A DNA stretch of 64,000 nt, taken from positions 26,403-90,402 of the forward strand of contig CAYJGB010000006.1 of assembly GCA_964369405.1 (NCBI GenBank), given 5' to 3'. Position numbers and translations under genes: made by a program. Positions 18,525-25,380 of the stretch are shown piece after piece. Source of the stretch: CAYJFG01 sp964369405. Lineage in GTDB: Bacteria > Bacillota > Clostridia > Oscillospirales > Acutalibacteraceae. Each line of letters begins with the position of its first letter. Within the stretch, counting starts at the first letter, position 1. The notes below the pieces were generated by a model. The model saw only the letters and a list, made by a program, of their open reading frames with translations, had not been told where the DNA came from and did not search any database.

Positions 18525-18690
18525 AAAAGTTACCTCTTTTTCTCCGTTGGAGAAAAATTCACCCTCAAAAAATCGCAGAGGCTAAAGGTCAAGGACAAGA
18601 CCTTGAGGCGTTGCCTCAAACCCCACAATTTTTTGAAAAAAATTGAGTAAAACTTTTATGTTATCACGATTTAACTATGATGAAAAATTG
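18525..18690 (-). repeat. Triloop-hairpin repeat, copy 1, with adjoining direct repeats
   Basis: Read on the minus strand this matches the right end of the window (63843-64000) and partly 57345-57430. Shared pieces are the TTGAGGC-AAC-GCCTCAA hairpin, CAAGGTCTTGT, the TTTTTTGAGGGTGAATTTT segment, and GTGATAAC-TAAAAGTTTT. Flanking hairpins (for example TTTTTCTCC-AAC-GGAGAAAAA) keep pairing while the bases differ from the other copy. Confidence 0.7.
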
Positions 18691-18780
18691 AGTAAAACTT
18701 TTGCGTTGTCTTGTTTGAAGTTTGAGTAAAACTTTTGCGTTGTCATGTTTGAAGTTTGAGTAAAACCTTTAGTAAAACTT
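18643..18780 (+). repeat. Degenerate tandem repeat with TTGAGTAAAAC core
   Basis: Four units begin at about 18643, 18688, 18722 and 18756, each starting TTGAGTAAAAC. The first three continue CTTTT followed by ATGTTATCAC or GCGTTGTC. Spacing is 45, 34 and 34 bases. A further single unit occurs at 45948-45971 between accA and agrB. No open reading frame is supported. Confidence 0.7.
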
Positions 18781-18838
18781 AGTGACTTCACTATCATTTT
18801 ATTGAAATTTAAATTATACTTTCTAGTTTTAACCTACA

Positions 18839-18874
18839 AAAAACCCTTCTGGTATCACTACCAAAAGGGTTTTG
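18839..18874 (-). terminator. Terminator of the X25/cohesin-like gene
   Basis: AAAACCCTT / AAGGGTTTT (18840-18848 with 18865-18873) plus an inner TGGTA / TACC stem. T-rich on both strands, so it can act bidirectionally between the convergent genes. Confidence 0.8.
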
Positions 18875-18926
18875 TAATTCTATGTGAATAACTTAGTAAT
18901 TAAACTTTTTATAAAGTTTATATCAA

Positions 18927-21299
18927 TTAAGCTTCTTCTCTTTTTCTACGTGTAACAACTACTACACCTGCTGCTAATAATAGGATTCCTAATAATGCAA
19001 CTACTGATGTGCTGTCACCTGTTACAACTTTACCACCTGAGCTATCATTTGTTGTTGGAGCTACAGTTGGGTCTGCTGCTGTTGTTGTTTCTTCTTCAAC
19101 TGCTGTTGTTTCTTCTTCAGTAGTTGTTGTTTCTTCTTCAACTGCTGTTGTTTCTTCTTCAGTAGTTGTTGGTTCTACTGTTGGAGCTACAGTTGTTGGT
19201 TCTACTGTAGGACCTTCAGTTGTTGGCTCTTCTGTAGGACCTTCAGTTGGTTCTTCTGTTGGTTCTTCTGTTGGTTCTTCTGTAGGAATTTCAGTTGTTG
19301 GTTCTTCTGCTGCATAGAATACTTCAATTTTTTCTTCAGCTGGTGTAAATCTAATTGTAACTGTTGTTCCATCAGCTTCAACTACTGCATAAGCATTTCC
19401 GTCTGCTGATGTTGGGTCACCCCACTCTGTTCCCCAAGCTGTTCCTTGGATAACTTTGAATGGATACTCACCAATGTAGATGTTAGGGAAAGAAATTTCC
19501 CATACGCCTTCGCTTACTTCAGTCATTTGACCTTCTGGAGCTGCTGGATCCCAACTAACACCGATTAGGTCAACGCTACCTGCTACTGCATATGTGAAGT
19601 CTGTTTTCTCATAAGCTGCTGGTGAACTAGCTAAAGCTATGCCAGTTGCTGGGTCAAATGTAACTGTGATATCTGATACATCATTTGTATAGATCATTTC
19701 ATTTGGCTCGCCTTCAGCTTTTAGACCATCTTTACCATATGTGTTATCCCATGTACCATCAGTAACTTTCCAAGGATATTCTCCTGCTGGGATATTTGTA
19801 AATACTATTTTGTATGTTCCATCTGCTTGCATTTCCATTTTGCCTTCGTCTGACATTGGTTGCCATGCTACACCAACTAATTCAGCAACACCTGCTACAT
19901 AATATGCAGTTTCTGTTTCTGGAGCTGTTGTTGTTTCTGGCTCTGTTGGAGCAGATGTAGGATCTGTTGGTGCTACTGCTTCAACTACTGTTGATTCAGA
20001 AGTTGTATAGTTTGCATTTGGGAATACGTAGCTTGGGTCAAACGCTAGAGCGTCTGTAATTACTGGAGAAATTGATGCTTCTCCTGGTGCTTTTACTGTA
20101 AATACTAATTGTACTAATTGTGTAGTATCGCCACTCATATCTAGAGCTGCTGCTTGATCTATTGTTGCATAGTTTGCATAGAAAGCAGATTCTCCATCGT
20201 TTGGATACAAGTTAATAAGTTTCATGCTTGTAGCTGTTGGTGCAAACAATACAGGCATATACATTGCTTTATTTTCTTCGAATCCGTCAGCAAATGCTTG
20301 CTCGTATGCTAAAACGCCACCTGTGTATTTAACACTAAAGTCTAATCCAATAATATCATCATCAGATTGCATATTTAATGTGTAAACTATTCTATCTCCA
20401 ACATTAGCAACTTGTCCGTTAACCATAGCTGTTTGTGCAACTGGTACTGTTGTTGGTTCTTCAGTTGTTGGTTCATCTGTAACTGGGTCAGTTACTACGT
20501 CTGTTGTTGGTTCTGCTGTTGTTGGTTCTGCTGTTGTTGGTTCTGCTGTTGTTGGTTCTTCTGTTGGTTCTTCTGGTTTTACTGGAGTTTCGTCGTTATA
20601 TGTAACAACGAATTTTTTAATGTCTGAGTAGAAAGTAATTGTAACGCTTGTTCCATCAGCTTCTACTATTGCACGAGCATTTCCATCAGCTGTTGATGGG
20701 TCACCCCACTCTGTTCCCCAAGCTGTACCTTGAACAACTTTGAAAGGATACTCACCTATAAAGATGTTTGGGAAAGTGATTTGCCATACATTTGGGCTTG
20801 TTTCTGTCATTTGACCTTCTGGAGCAGCTGGGTCCCAGTTTGCACCTATTAGGTCAACGCTACCTGCTACTGCATATGTAAAATCTGTTTTCTCATATTC
20901 AGCTGGTGAACTAGCTAATGCTACACCTGTTGCTGGGTCAAATGTTATTGTGATGTCAGATACATCGTCTGTATAAATCATTTCATTTGGGTCACCGTCA
21001 GCTTTAGGGCCGTTTTCACCATATGTGTTAACCCATGTGCCATCTGTAACCTTCCATGGATATTCCCCTGCTGGGATATCTGTGAAAGTTATTGAATATG
21101 TTCCATCTTCTTGCATTGTCATTGCGCCTTCGTCTGACATTGGTTGCCATTCTACACCAACCAAGCTTGCTGGACCTGTTACATAATAACCTGTACTAGC
21201 TTCTTCTGCTGCAAAGTTCACTGCAGAAATTGAGCACATTGCTACAACTAGAGCAAGTGTCAAAATAATACTAATTACCTTTTTTTGTTTACTAAACAT
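18927..21299 (-). CDS. Wall-type starch-adhesion protein: four X25-like modules, cohesin-like domain, TGD sorting tail
   Basis: I start at ATG 21299, preceded by AAGGAGG. The 790 residues begin with a signal peptide (about 1-31). Two X25-type beta modules follow (each with a GxY/EWxP core and a GEYPWKV or GEYPFKV strand), then a Pro/Thr/Glu linker, a cohesin-like domain (about 290-440, VGDRIVYTLNM and GLDFSVKY), two more X25 modules nearly identical to the first pair, a long Thr/Glu/Pro repeat tract, and a C-terminal TGD motif, hydrophobic helix and RRKR tail. X25 modules occur in pullulanases and amylosome proteins of Ruminococcus. Starch docking is the likely role. Confidence 0.78.
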   Translation of the reverse strand: MFSKQKKVISIILTLALVVAMCSISAVNFAAEEASTGYYVTGPASLVGVEWQPMSDEGAMTMQEDGTYSITFTDIPAGEYPWKVTDGTWVNTYGENGPKADGDPNEMIYTDDVSDITITFDPATGVALASSPAEYEKTDFTYAVAGSVDLIGANWDPAAPEGQMTETSPNVWQITFPNIFIGEYPFKVVQGTAWGTEWGDPSTADGNARAIVEADGTSVTITFYSDIKKFVVTYNDETPVKPEEPTEEPTTAEPTTAEPTTAEPTTDVVTDPVTDEPTTEEPTTVPVAQTAMVNGQVANVGDRIVYTLNMQSDDDIIGLDFSVKYTGGVLAYEQAFADGFEENKAMYMPVLFAPTATSMKLINLYPNDGESAFYANYATIDQAAALDMSGDTTQLVQLVFTVKAPGEASISPVITDALAFDPSYVFPNANYTTSESTVVEAVAPTDPTSAPTEPETTTAPETETAYYVAGVAELVGVAWQPMSDEGKMEMQADGTYKIVFTNIPAGEYPWKVTDGTWDNTYGKDGLKAEGEPNEMIYTNDVSDITVTFDPATGIALASSPAAYEKTDFTYAVAGSVDLIGVSWDPAAPEGQMTEVSEGVWEISFPNIYIGEYPFKVIQGTAWGTEWGDPTSADGNAYAVVEADGTTVTIRFTPAEEKIEVFYAAEEPTTEIPTEEPTEEPTEEPTEGPTEEPTTEGPTVEPTTVAPTVEPTTTEEETTAVEEETTTTEEETTAVEEETTTAADPTVAPTTNDSSGGKVVTGDSTSVVALLGILLLAAGVVVVTRRKREEA

Positions 21300-21347
21300 T
21301 TTTTGAATTTCCTCCTTAAATAAATTAATGCCTTTGTTAGCAATTCT

Positions 21348-21376
21348 ATTATATAACAACTAAATTAAAAAATCAA
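21348..21376 (-). promoter_or_regulatory. Promoter of the X25/cohesin-like gene
   Basis: Minus strand: TTGATT (21371-21376), 17 bases, TATAAT (21348-21353). About 45 bases of leader remain before ATG 21299. Confidence 0.75.
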
Positions 21377-21455
21377 TAAAATTATTACAATTTGACACCT
21401 TTTTTCAGTAAAAACAATCAAATTGTATGTTTGTCACAGTTTTTATAGATTTTAT

Positions 21456-22469
21456 TTAGTTAATATAACCGTTGGGATTGTTCTTTTGCCAGTTCCATGA
21501 ATCTTTACACATATCTTCTAGCGATTTTTCTGCTTTCCAGTTCATTTTTTCTAGCGCTTTTTTAGCATTTGCATAACAAGTTGCTATGTCTCCTGCTCTT
21601 CTTCCTTTTATTACATATGGTATTCTAAGCTCGTTTGATTTCTCGAACGCATGTACCATATCTAACACACTGTAACCTGTTCCTGTTCCTAAGTTGAATA
21701 TTTCTACTCCCTTATTATCTTTTGAGTAATCTATTGCACATACGTGTCCTTTTGCTAAATCTTCTACATGTATATAGTCTCTCACACCAGTTCCGTCGTG
21801 TGTATCGTAATCATCACCAAAAACATTTAATTCTTTTAACCTTCCTGCCGCTACTTGTGTTATGTATGGCATTAAGTTGTTTGGTATGCCTTTTGGGTCT
21901 TCTCCAATCAGTCCACTTTTATGTGCTCCAATAGGATTAAAATATCTAAGCAATATAACAGTAAAATCTGGTTCTATATTTGCTACATCTGTAAGTATTT
22001 GTTCTATCATGTATTTTGTCCACCCATATGGGTTCGTACAACTTGTTGGCATACCCTCTACTAATGGTACAGTTTCTGGTATTCCGTATACTGTAGCCGA
22101 TGAGCTAAATACTATTTTATTTACTTTGTATTTTTTCATCATCTCTACTAATGTAAATGTTGTATTTAAGTTGTTTTTGTAGTACATTAATGGTTTTTCT
22201 ACAGATTCGCCCACTGCTTTTAGTCCGGCAAAATGAACTACTGCTTCAAAGTTATGTTGTTTAAACATTTCGTCCATTGCTTTTTCGTCTGCAACGTCTA
22301 ACTCATAAGTTTTAACATCTACACCTGTAATCTCTTTTATTCTTTTAATTACTTCTGGATTACTATTGCTATAATCATCTGCAATTATTGGCGTGTACCC
22401 AGATTCAATTAATTTAATACAAGTATGACTGCCAATATATCCCGCTCCGCCTGTTAGTAAAACTTCCAT
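21456..22469 (-). CDS. galE: UDP-glucose 4-epimerase
   Basis: It interconverts UDP-glucose and UDP-galactose with bound NAD, feeding galactose use and surface polysaccharide synthesis. The Rossmann motif G7GAG10YIG13 and the catalytic pair Y148xxxK152 (NPYGWTK) are present, with a VFSSSATVYG strand before them. The 337-aa length is normal. A weak GGGTG ribosome site precedes the ATG. It is monocistronic: its own promoter lies at 22517-22545, and the upstream pduL gene has a separate one. Confidence 0.95.
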   Translation of the reverse strand: MEVLLTGGAGYIGSHTCIKLIESGYTPIIADDYSNSNPEVIKRIKEITGVDVKTYELDVADEKAMDEMFKQHNFEAVVHFAGLKAVGESVEKPLMYYKNNLNTTFTLVEMMKKYKVNKIVFSSSATVYGIPETVPLVEGMPTSCTNPYGWTKYMIEQILTDVANIEPDFTVILLRYFNPIGAHKSGLIGEDPKGIPNNLMPYITQVAAGRLKELNVFGDDYDTHDGTGVRDYIHVEDLAKGHVCAIDYSKDNKGVEIFNLGTGTGYSVLDMVHAFEKSNELRIPYVIKGRRAGDIATCYANAKKALEKMNWKAEKSLEDMCKDSWNWQKNNPNGYIN

Positions 22470-22516
22470 TTAAGACACCCACTTTACTAAAATTTATTAG
22501 CATTACAACTGCTATA

Positions 22517-22545
22517 ATTATATAACATTATTCGTATTATTACAA
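22517..22545 (-). promoter_or_regulatory. Promoter of galE
   Basis: Minus strand: TTGTAA (22540-22545), 17 bases, TATAAT (22517-22522). Confidence 0.7.
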
Positions 22546-22689
22546 TCGCTACATAATGGTTATTTTTTTTCCATTATACTATATATAGTAATAAACATTT
22601 TTTTCAACAAAATTTTTATTACAAATTATATTAAAATATATTTTGCATGGTAATTTTTTCATCAATTTTTTCTATATGACTTGTAACAT

Positions 22690-23259
22690 TTATTTAACTA
22701 TTAATTCACCTTGCACACAGCCTTTTAACCCTGCTGCGTTAGACTCATCTGTATCTATATGCATAGCTGGTGCAAAATTTTCATGCACTCTTACTACTAC
22801 ATCGCCAAATATTATGCTTCTGCCGTTTTCATCTGTTTTTACTGAAACAATTTGTTTATCTTTAACGCTAAATTCTTTTGCATTTTCTGGTGTTAAGTGA
22901 ATATGTCTTTTTGCAACTATTACACCACAATCAATTTCTACTTCTCCACAAGGTCCTTTTAGTTTGCAACCTGGTGTACCCTCTATATCTCCACTTTCTC
23001 TAATTGGAGGAATTATTCCAAGTTTTCTAGCTTCAGTTATAGCAAGTTCAACTTGTGTCGCTGGTCTAATTGGCCCTAATATTGTCATAGGCAGTTCGCC
23101 TTTTGGACCTACAACTACTACTTTTTGCTCACAGGCAAATTGTCCTGGTTGAGATAAATCTTTTTTATTTGTTAAAGTAGCATCTTTTCCAAATAAAGTT
23201 TCTAAGTGTTCTTTCGAGATGTGCAAGTGTCTTGCTGAAGTTTCTACTAAAATTTTCAT
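22690..23259 (-). CDS. pduL: Phosphate acyltransferase of the PduL family
   Basis: It transfers an acyl group between CoA and phosphate (acetyl- or propionyl-CoA to acyl phosphate). The 189 residues carry both metal-binding motifs of the family, SARHLHIS (residues 8-15) and KRHIHL, and the GPIRPATQVE segment. With an acetate kinase elsewhere it would provide the ATP-yielding step of acetate fermentation. There are no microcompartment shell genes nearby and no N-terminal encapsulation extension, so a cytosolic Pta-type role is more likely than a metabolosome role. Confidence 0.9.
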   Translation of the reverse strand: MKILVETSARHLHISKEHLETLFGKDATLTNKKDLSQPGQFACEQKVVVVGPKGELPMTILGPIRPATQVELAITEARKLGIIPPIRESGDIEGTPGCKLKGPCGEVEIDCGVIVAKRHIHLTPENAKEFSVKDKQIVSVKTDENGRSIIFGDVVVRVHENFAPAMHIDTDESNAAGLKGCVQGELIVK

Positions 23260-23308
23260 TTAAATAACCGTCCTTTATTTTATATACAATATTCATTCTA
23301 ACTTTTAT

Positions 23309-23337
23309 ATTCTACAACTAATTTCTAGCTTTTTCAA
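23309..23337 (-). promoter_or_regulatory. Promoter of pduL
   Basis: Minus strand: TTGAAA (23332-23337), 17 bases, TAGAAT (23309-23314). Confidence 0.65.
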
Positions 23338-23374
23338 GATAAATTTTATATTTGTATAATCTTTTATTTTAATT

Positions 23375-23403
23375 TTGATTTTTATTGCTATTTATGGTAT
23401 TAT
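23375..23403 (+). promoter_or_regulatory. Promoter of the uracil-DNA glycosylase gene
   Basis: TTGATT (23375-23380), 17 bases, TATTAT (23398-23403), about 32 bases before the ATG at 23436. Confidence 0.65.
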
Positions 23404-23435
23404 TTAATTAAATTTATAGTGAGAGTGAAAAGATT

Positions 23436-24008
23436 ATGGAAGATTATTTTAAAGATATGATAGATAGATGTAAGAAGTGTAAAAAGTGCAACCTAAGCGA
23501 TACCAGAAACAATGTAGTGTGGGGATATGGTAACATAAATTCTGAAATTATGTTTATAGGTGAAGCACCTGGAGCAAACGAAGATGAAATAGGTACTCCA
23601 TTTGTGGGAAGAAGTGGCAAACTTCTTGATGAAATGCTTAATAATATAGGTTTAAGCCGAGATAAAAATATATTTATATCAAACATAGTAAAGTGCCGAC
23701 CACCAGAAAACAGAAATCCTAGAACTAACGAAATAAATACTTGCATAGATTGGCTATATAAGCAAATAGAAATAATTAACCCTAAGCTAATAGTATGCTT
23801 AGGGTTAGTGCCATCAAAAAAATTAATTGATAGGAATATAAAAATTACAATTGACCACGGAAAATTTTATGATAAAAACAATATATTGTACACACCGTTT
23901 TATCATCCGTCAGCACTTTTAAGAAATCCAAACCATAAACCGATATCGGCAAGCGACTACGAAAGTTTACAAATAAAGATAAAAGAAGTTTGCAATCATA
24001 CATATTAA
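23436..24008 (+). CDS. Family 4 uracil-DNA glycosylase, [4Fe-4S]
   Basis: It removes uracil from DNA during base-excision repair. The 190 residues show the iron-sulfur cysteines of family 4 (C12 and C15 near the N-terminus, with C18 as an extra, then C87 and C103), the GEAPGANEDEIGTPFVGRSG motif, KCRPPENRNP, and the YHPSALL motif at the C-terminus. Length and order fit the thermophile/clostridial type 4 enzymes. GAGAGTGA serves as ribosome site. It stands just before a metalloregulator gene. Confidence 0.93.
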   Translation: MEDYFKDMIDRCKKCKKCNLSDTRNNVVWGYGNINSEIMFIGEAPGANEDEIGTPFVGRSGKLLDEMLNNIGLSRDKNIFISNIVKCRPPENRNPRTNEINTCIDWLYKQIEIINPKLIVCLGLVPSKKLIDRNIKITIDHGKFYDKNNILYTPFYHPSALLRNPNHKPISASDYESLQIKIKEVCNHTY

Positions 24009-24011
24009 CAC

Positions 24012-24040
24012 TTGTATAATTTTTTATACAATGATATAAT
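24012..24040 (+). promoter_or_regulatory. Promoter and overlapping inverted-repeat operator of the DtxR/MntR-type gene
   Basis: TTGTAT (24012-24017), 17 bases, TATAAT (24035-24040). The perfect inverted repeat TTGTATAA-TTTT-TTATACAA (24012-24031) covers the -35 box and most of the spacer. It is suitably placed for repression by the gene's own product. Operator function is inferred; it does not match a textbook DtxR box. Confidence 0.6.
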
Positions 24041-24074
24041 TTAATGACAAAAACTAAGTATTAGGAGAGCAAAT

Positions 24075-24440
24075 ATGAAAATACAACAATCTGCAGAAGA
24101 CTATCTAGAAACGATATTGCTACTAAAAGAGAAAAAGGCAAATGTACGTTCAATAGACATAGCAATAGAGTTAAATTATTCTAAACCTAGTGTAAGTGTT
24201 GCAATGAAGAAATTAGAGGAAAACAATTATATTACTCGTGATAGTTTAGGTTATATTTCTTTAACTGAAGAAGGTGTAAAAGTTGCATCTAAAGTATACG
24301 AGCGACATACTTTAATATCGCTGTTTTTAATAAAAATCGGAGTAAGCCCAGATGTTGCAAAGGACGATGCTTGTAAACTAGAACATATAATTAGTCAAGA
24401 AAGTTTTGAAAAATTAAAAGAACATTACAATAACTTATAA
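24075..24440 (+). CDS. DtxR/MntR family metal-dependent regulator
   Basis: The 121 residues start with the family signature SAEDYLETILLL, followed by a winged helix-turn-helix (about 20-62) with SKPSVSVAMKKLEEN as recognition helix. A dimerisation/metal half (about 65-118) contains LEHIISQES, where family members bind Mn or Fe. There is no SH3-like third domain, so it is of MntR size. No metal transporter is adjacent in the window, so the regulon is unknown. A palindrome at its own promoter suggests autoregulation. Confidence 0.88.
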   Translation: MKIQQSAEDYLETILLLKEKKANVRSIDIAIELNYSKPSVSVAMKKLEENNYITRDSLGYISLTEEGVKVASKVYERHTLISLFLIKIGVSPDVAKDDACKLEHIISQESFEKLKEHYNNL

Positions 24441-24459
24441 TCCAAAAAATATAAAAGTA

Positions 24460-25365
24460 TCACTCTAAAAACAATTTGTATATTGATAACTCTTTTTTTA
24501 ACGCATTAATTATCCCTAAACCTAAAAATACATCGTCATTGCTATATACTCTGTATATGTCTTTGTCGGTGTAATTGTTTTTTAATGAGGTTCTCATAAG
24601 CTCTAAACCACCACCGTTTTTAAATCTTTGGCTTTGTTTTTCTGATACTTGTACATTTTTATATTCTTTGAATAAACTTTGTGTCGGTATCATTCGTGAC
24701 TTAACGTCACCGTTTTCCGATAATATTTTTAAATCTTCCAGTGTTATGCTCTGGCTTATGTCATATCCACAAGCCATTGTTCGCCTTAACTGTGTTAGCA
24801 CTCCACCTGTTTTTAAATCTCTTCCTATATCATCTATTAAACTGCGTATATATGTTCCTTTTGAACATTTAACTATTAATGTTCCTTCTCTGCTTTCTTC
24901 ATCATAACTTTCAAGCTCTAATCTGCTTATTGTTACTTTTCTTGCTTCTCTTTCTATCTCTATGCCTTTTCGTGCAAGGTCATAAAGTCTTTTTCCGTCT
25001 TTTTTTACTGCTGAATACATAGGTGGCACTTGTAATATGTCACCTATGTATTTTTTTATTTCGTTTTCTATATCTTCTTTACTTACTCGCACATCTTCTT
25101 TTTCAGTCAATACTGTTCCTGTTATATCTAATGTATCTGTTGTAATTCCTAACTTGAAATGTGCTAAATACTCTTTGTCGCTATCTGGTAATAGCTCTTG
25201 TGCCCTTGTTGCATTCCCTAATAATAACACCAGCACTCCTGTAGCCATTGGGTCGAGTGTCCCTGTATGTCCTATCTTCTTCTGTCTACAAAGTCGCCTC
25301 ATTACTGCTACTACATCAAAGGAAGTATAATCTTGTGGCTTATCTATTACTATAACTCCGTTCAA
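24460..25365 (-). CDS. truB: tRNA pseudouridine-55 synthase
   Basis: It converts U55 of the tRNA T-loop to pseudouridine. The GHTGTLDPMATG motif contains the catalytic Asp38, and the KGTYIRSL motif is in place. The length of 301 aa is normal. It starts with TTG at 25365: AAAGGAG stands 8 bases upstream and no ATG fits. It follows valS by 15 bases, so the two form an operon, and its codons are A-ending throughout. Confidence 0.95.
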   Translation of the reverse strand: MNGVIVIDKPQDYTSFDVVAVMRRLCRQKKIGHTGTLDPMATGVLVLLLGNATRAQELLPDSDKEYLAHFKLGITTDTLDITGTVLTEKEDVRVSKEDIENEIKKYIGDILQVPPMYSAVKKDGKRLYDLARKGIEIEREARKVTISRLELESYDEESREGTLIVKCSKGTYIRSLIDDIGRDLKTGGVLTQLRRTMACGYDISQSITLEDLKILSENGDVKSRMIPTQSLFKEYKNVQVSEKQSQRFKNGGGLELMRTSLKNNYTDKDIYRVYSNDDVFLGLGIINALKKELSIYKLFLE

Positions 25366-25380
25366 AAAATATTCTCCTTT

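Noticed and set aside
19009..19317. Repeat array resembling CRISPR or minisatellite
   Set aside because: The periodicity is the Thr/Glu/Pro coding repeat of the wall protein; no spacers of fixed length exist. The EPTQ repeats at 50205-50290 are rejected for the same reason.
22690..23259. Bacterial microcompartment locus suggested by pduL
   Set aside because: No shell protein or aldehyde dehydrogenase genes nearby and no encapsulation extension on PduL.
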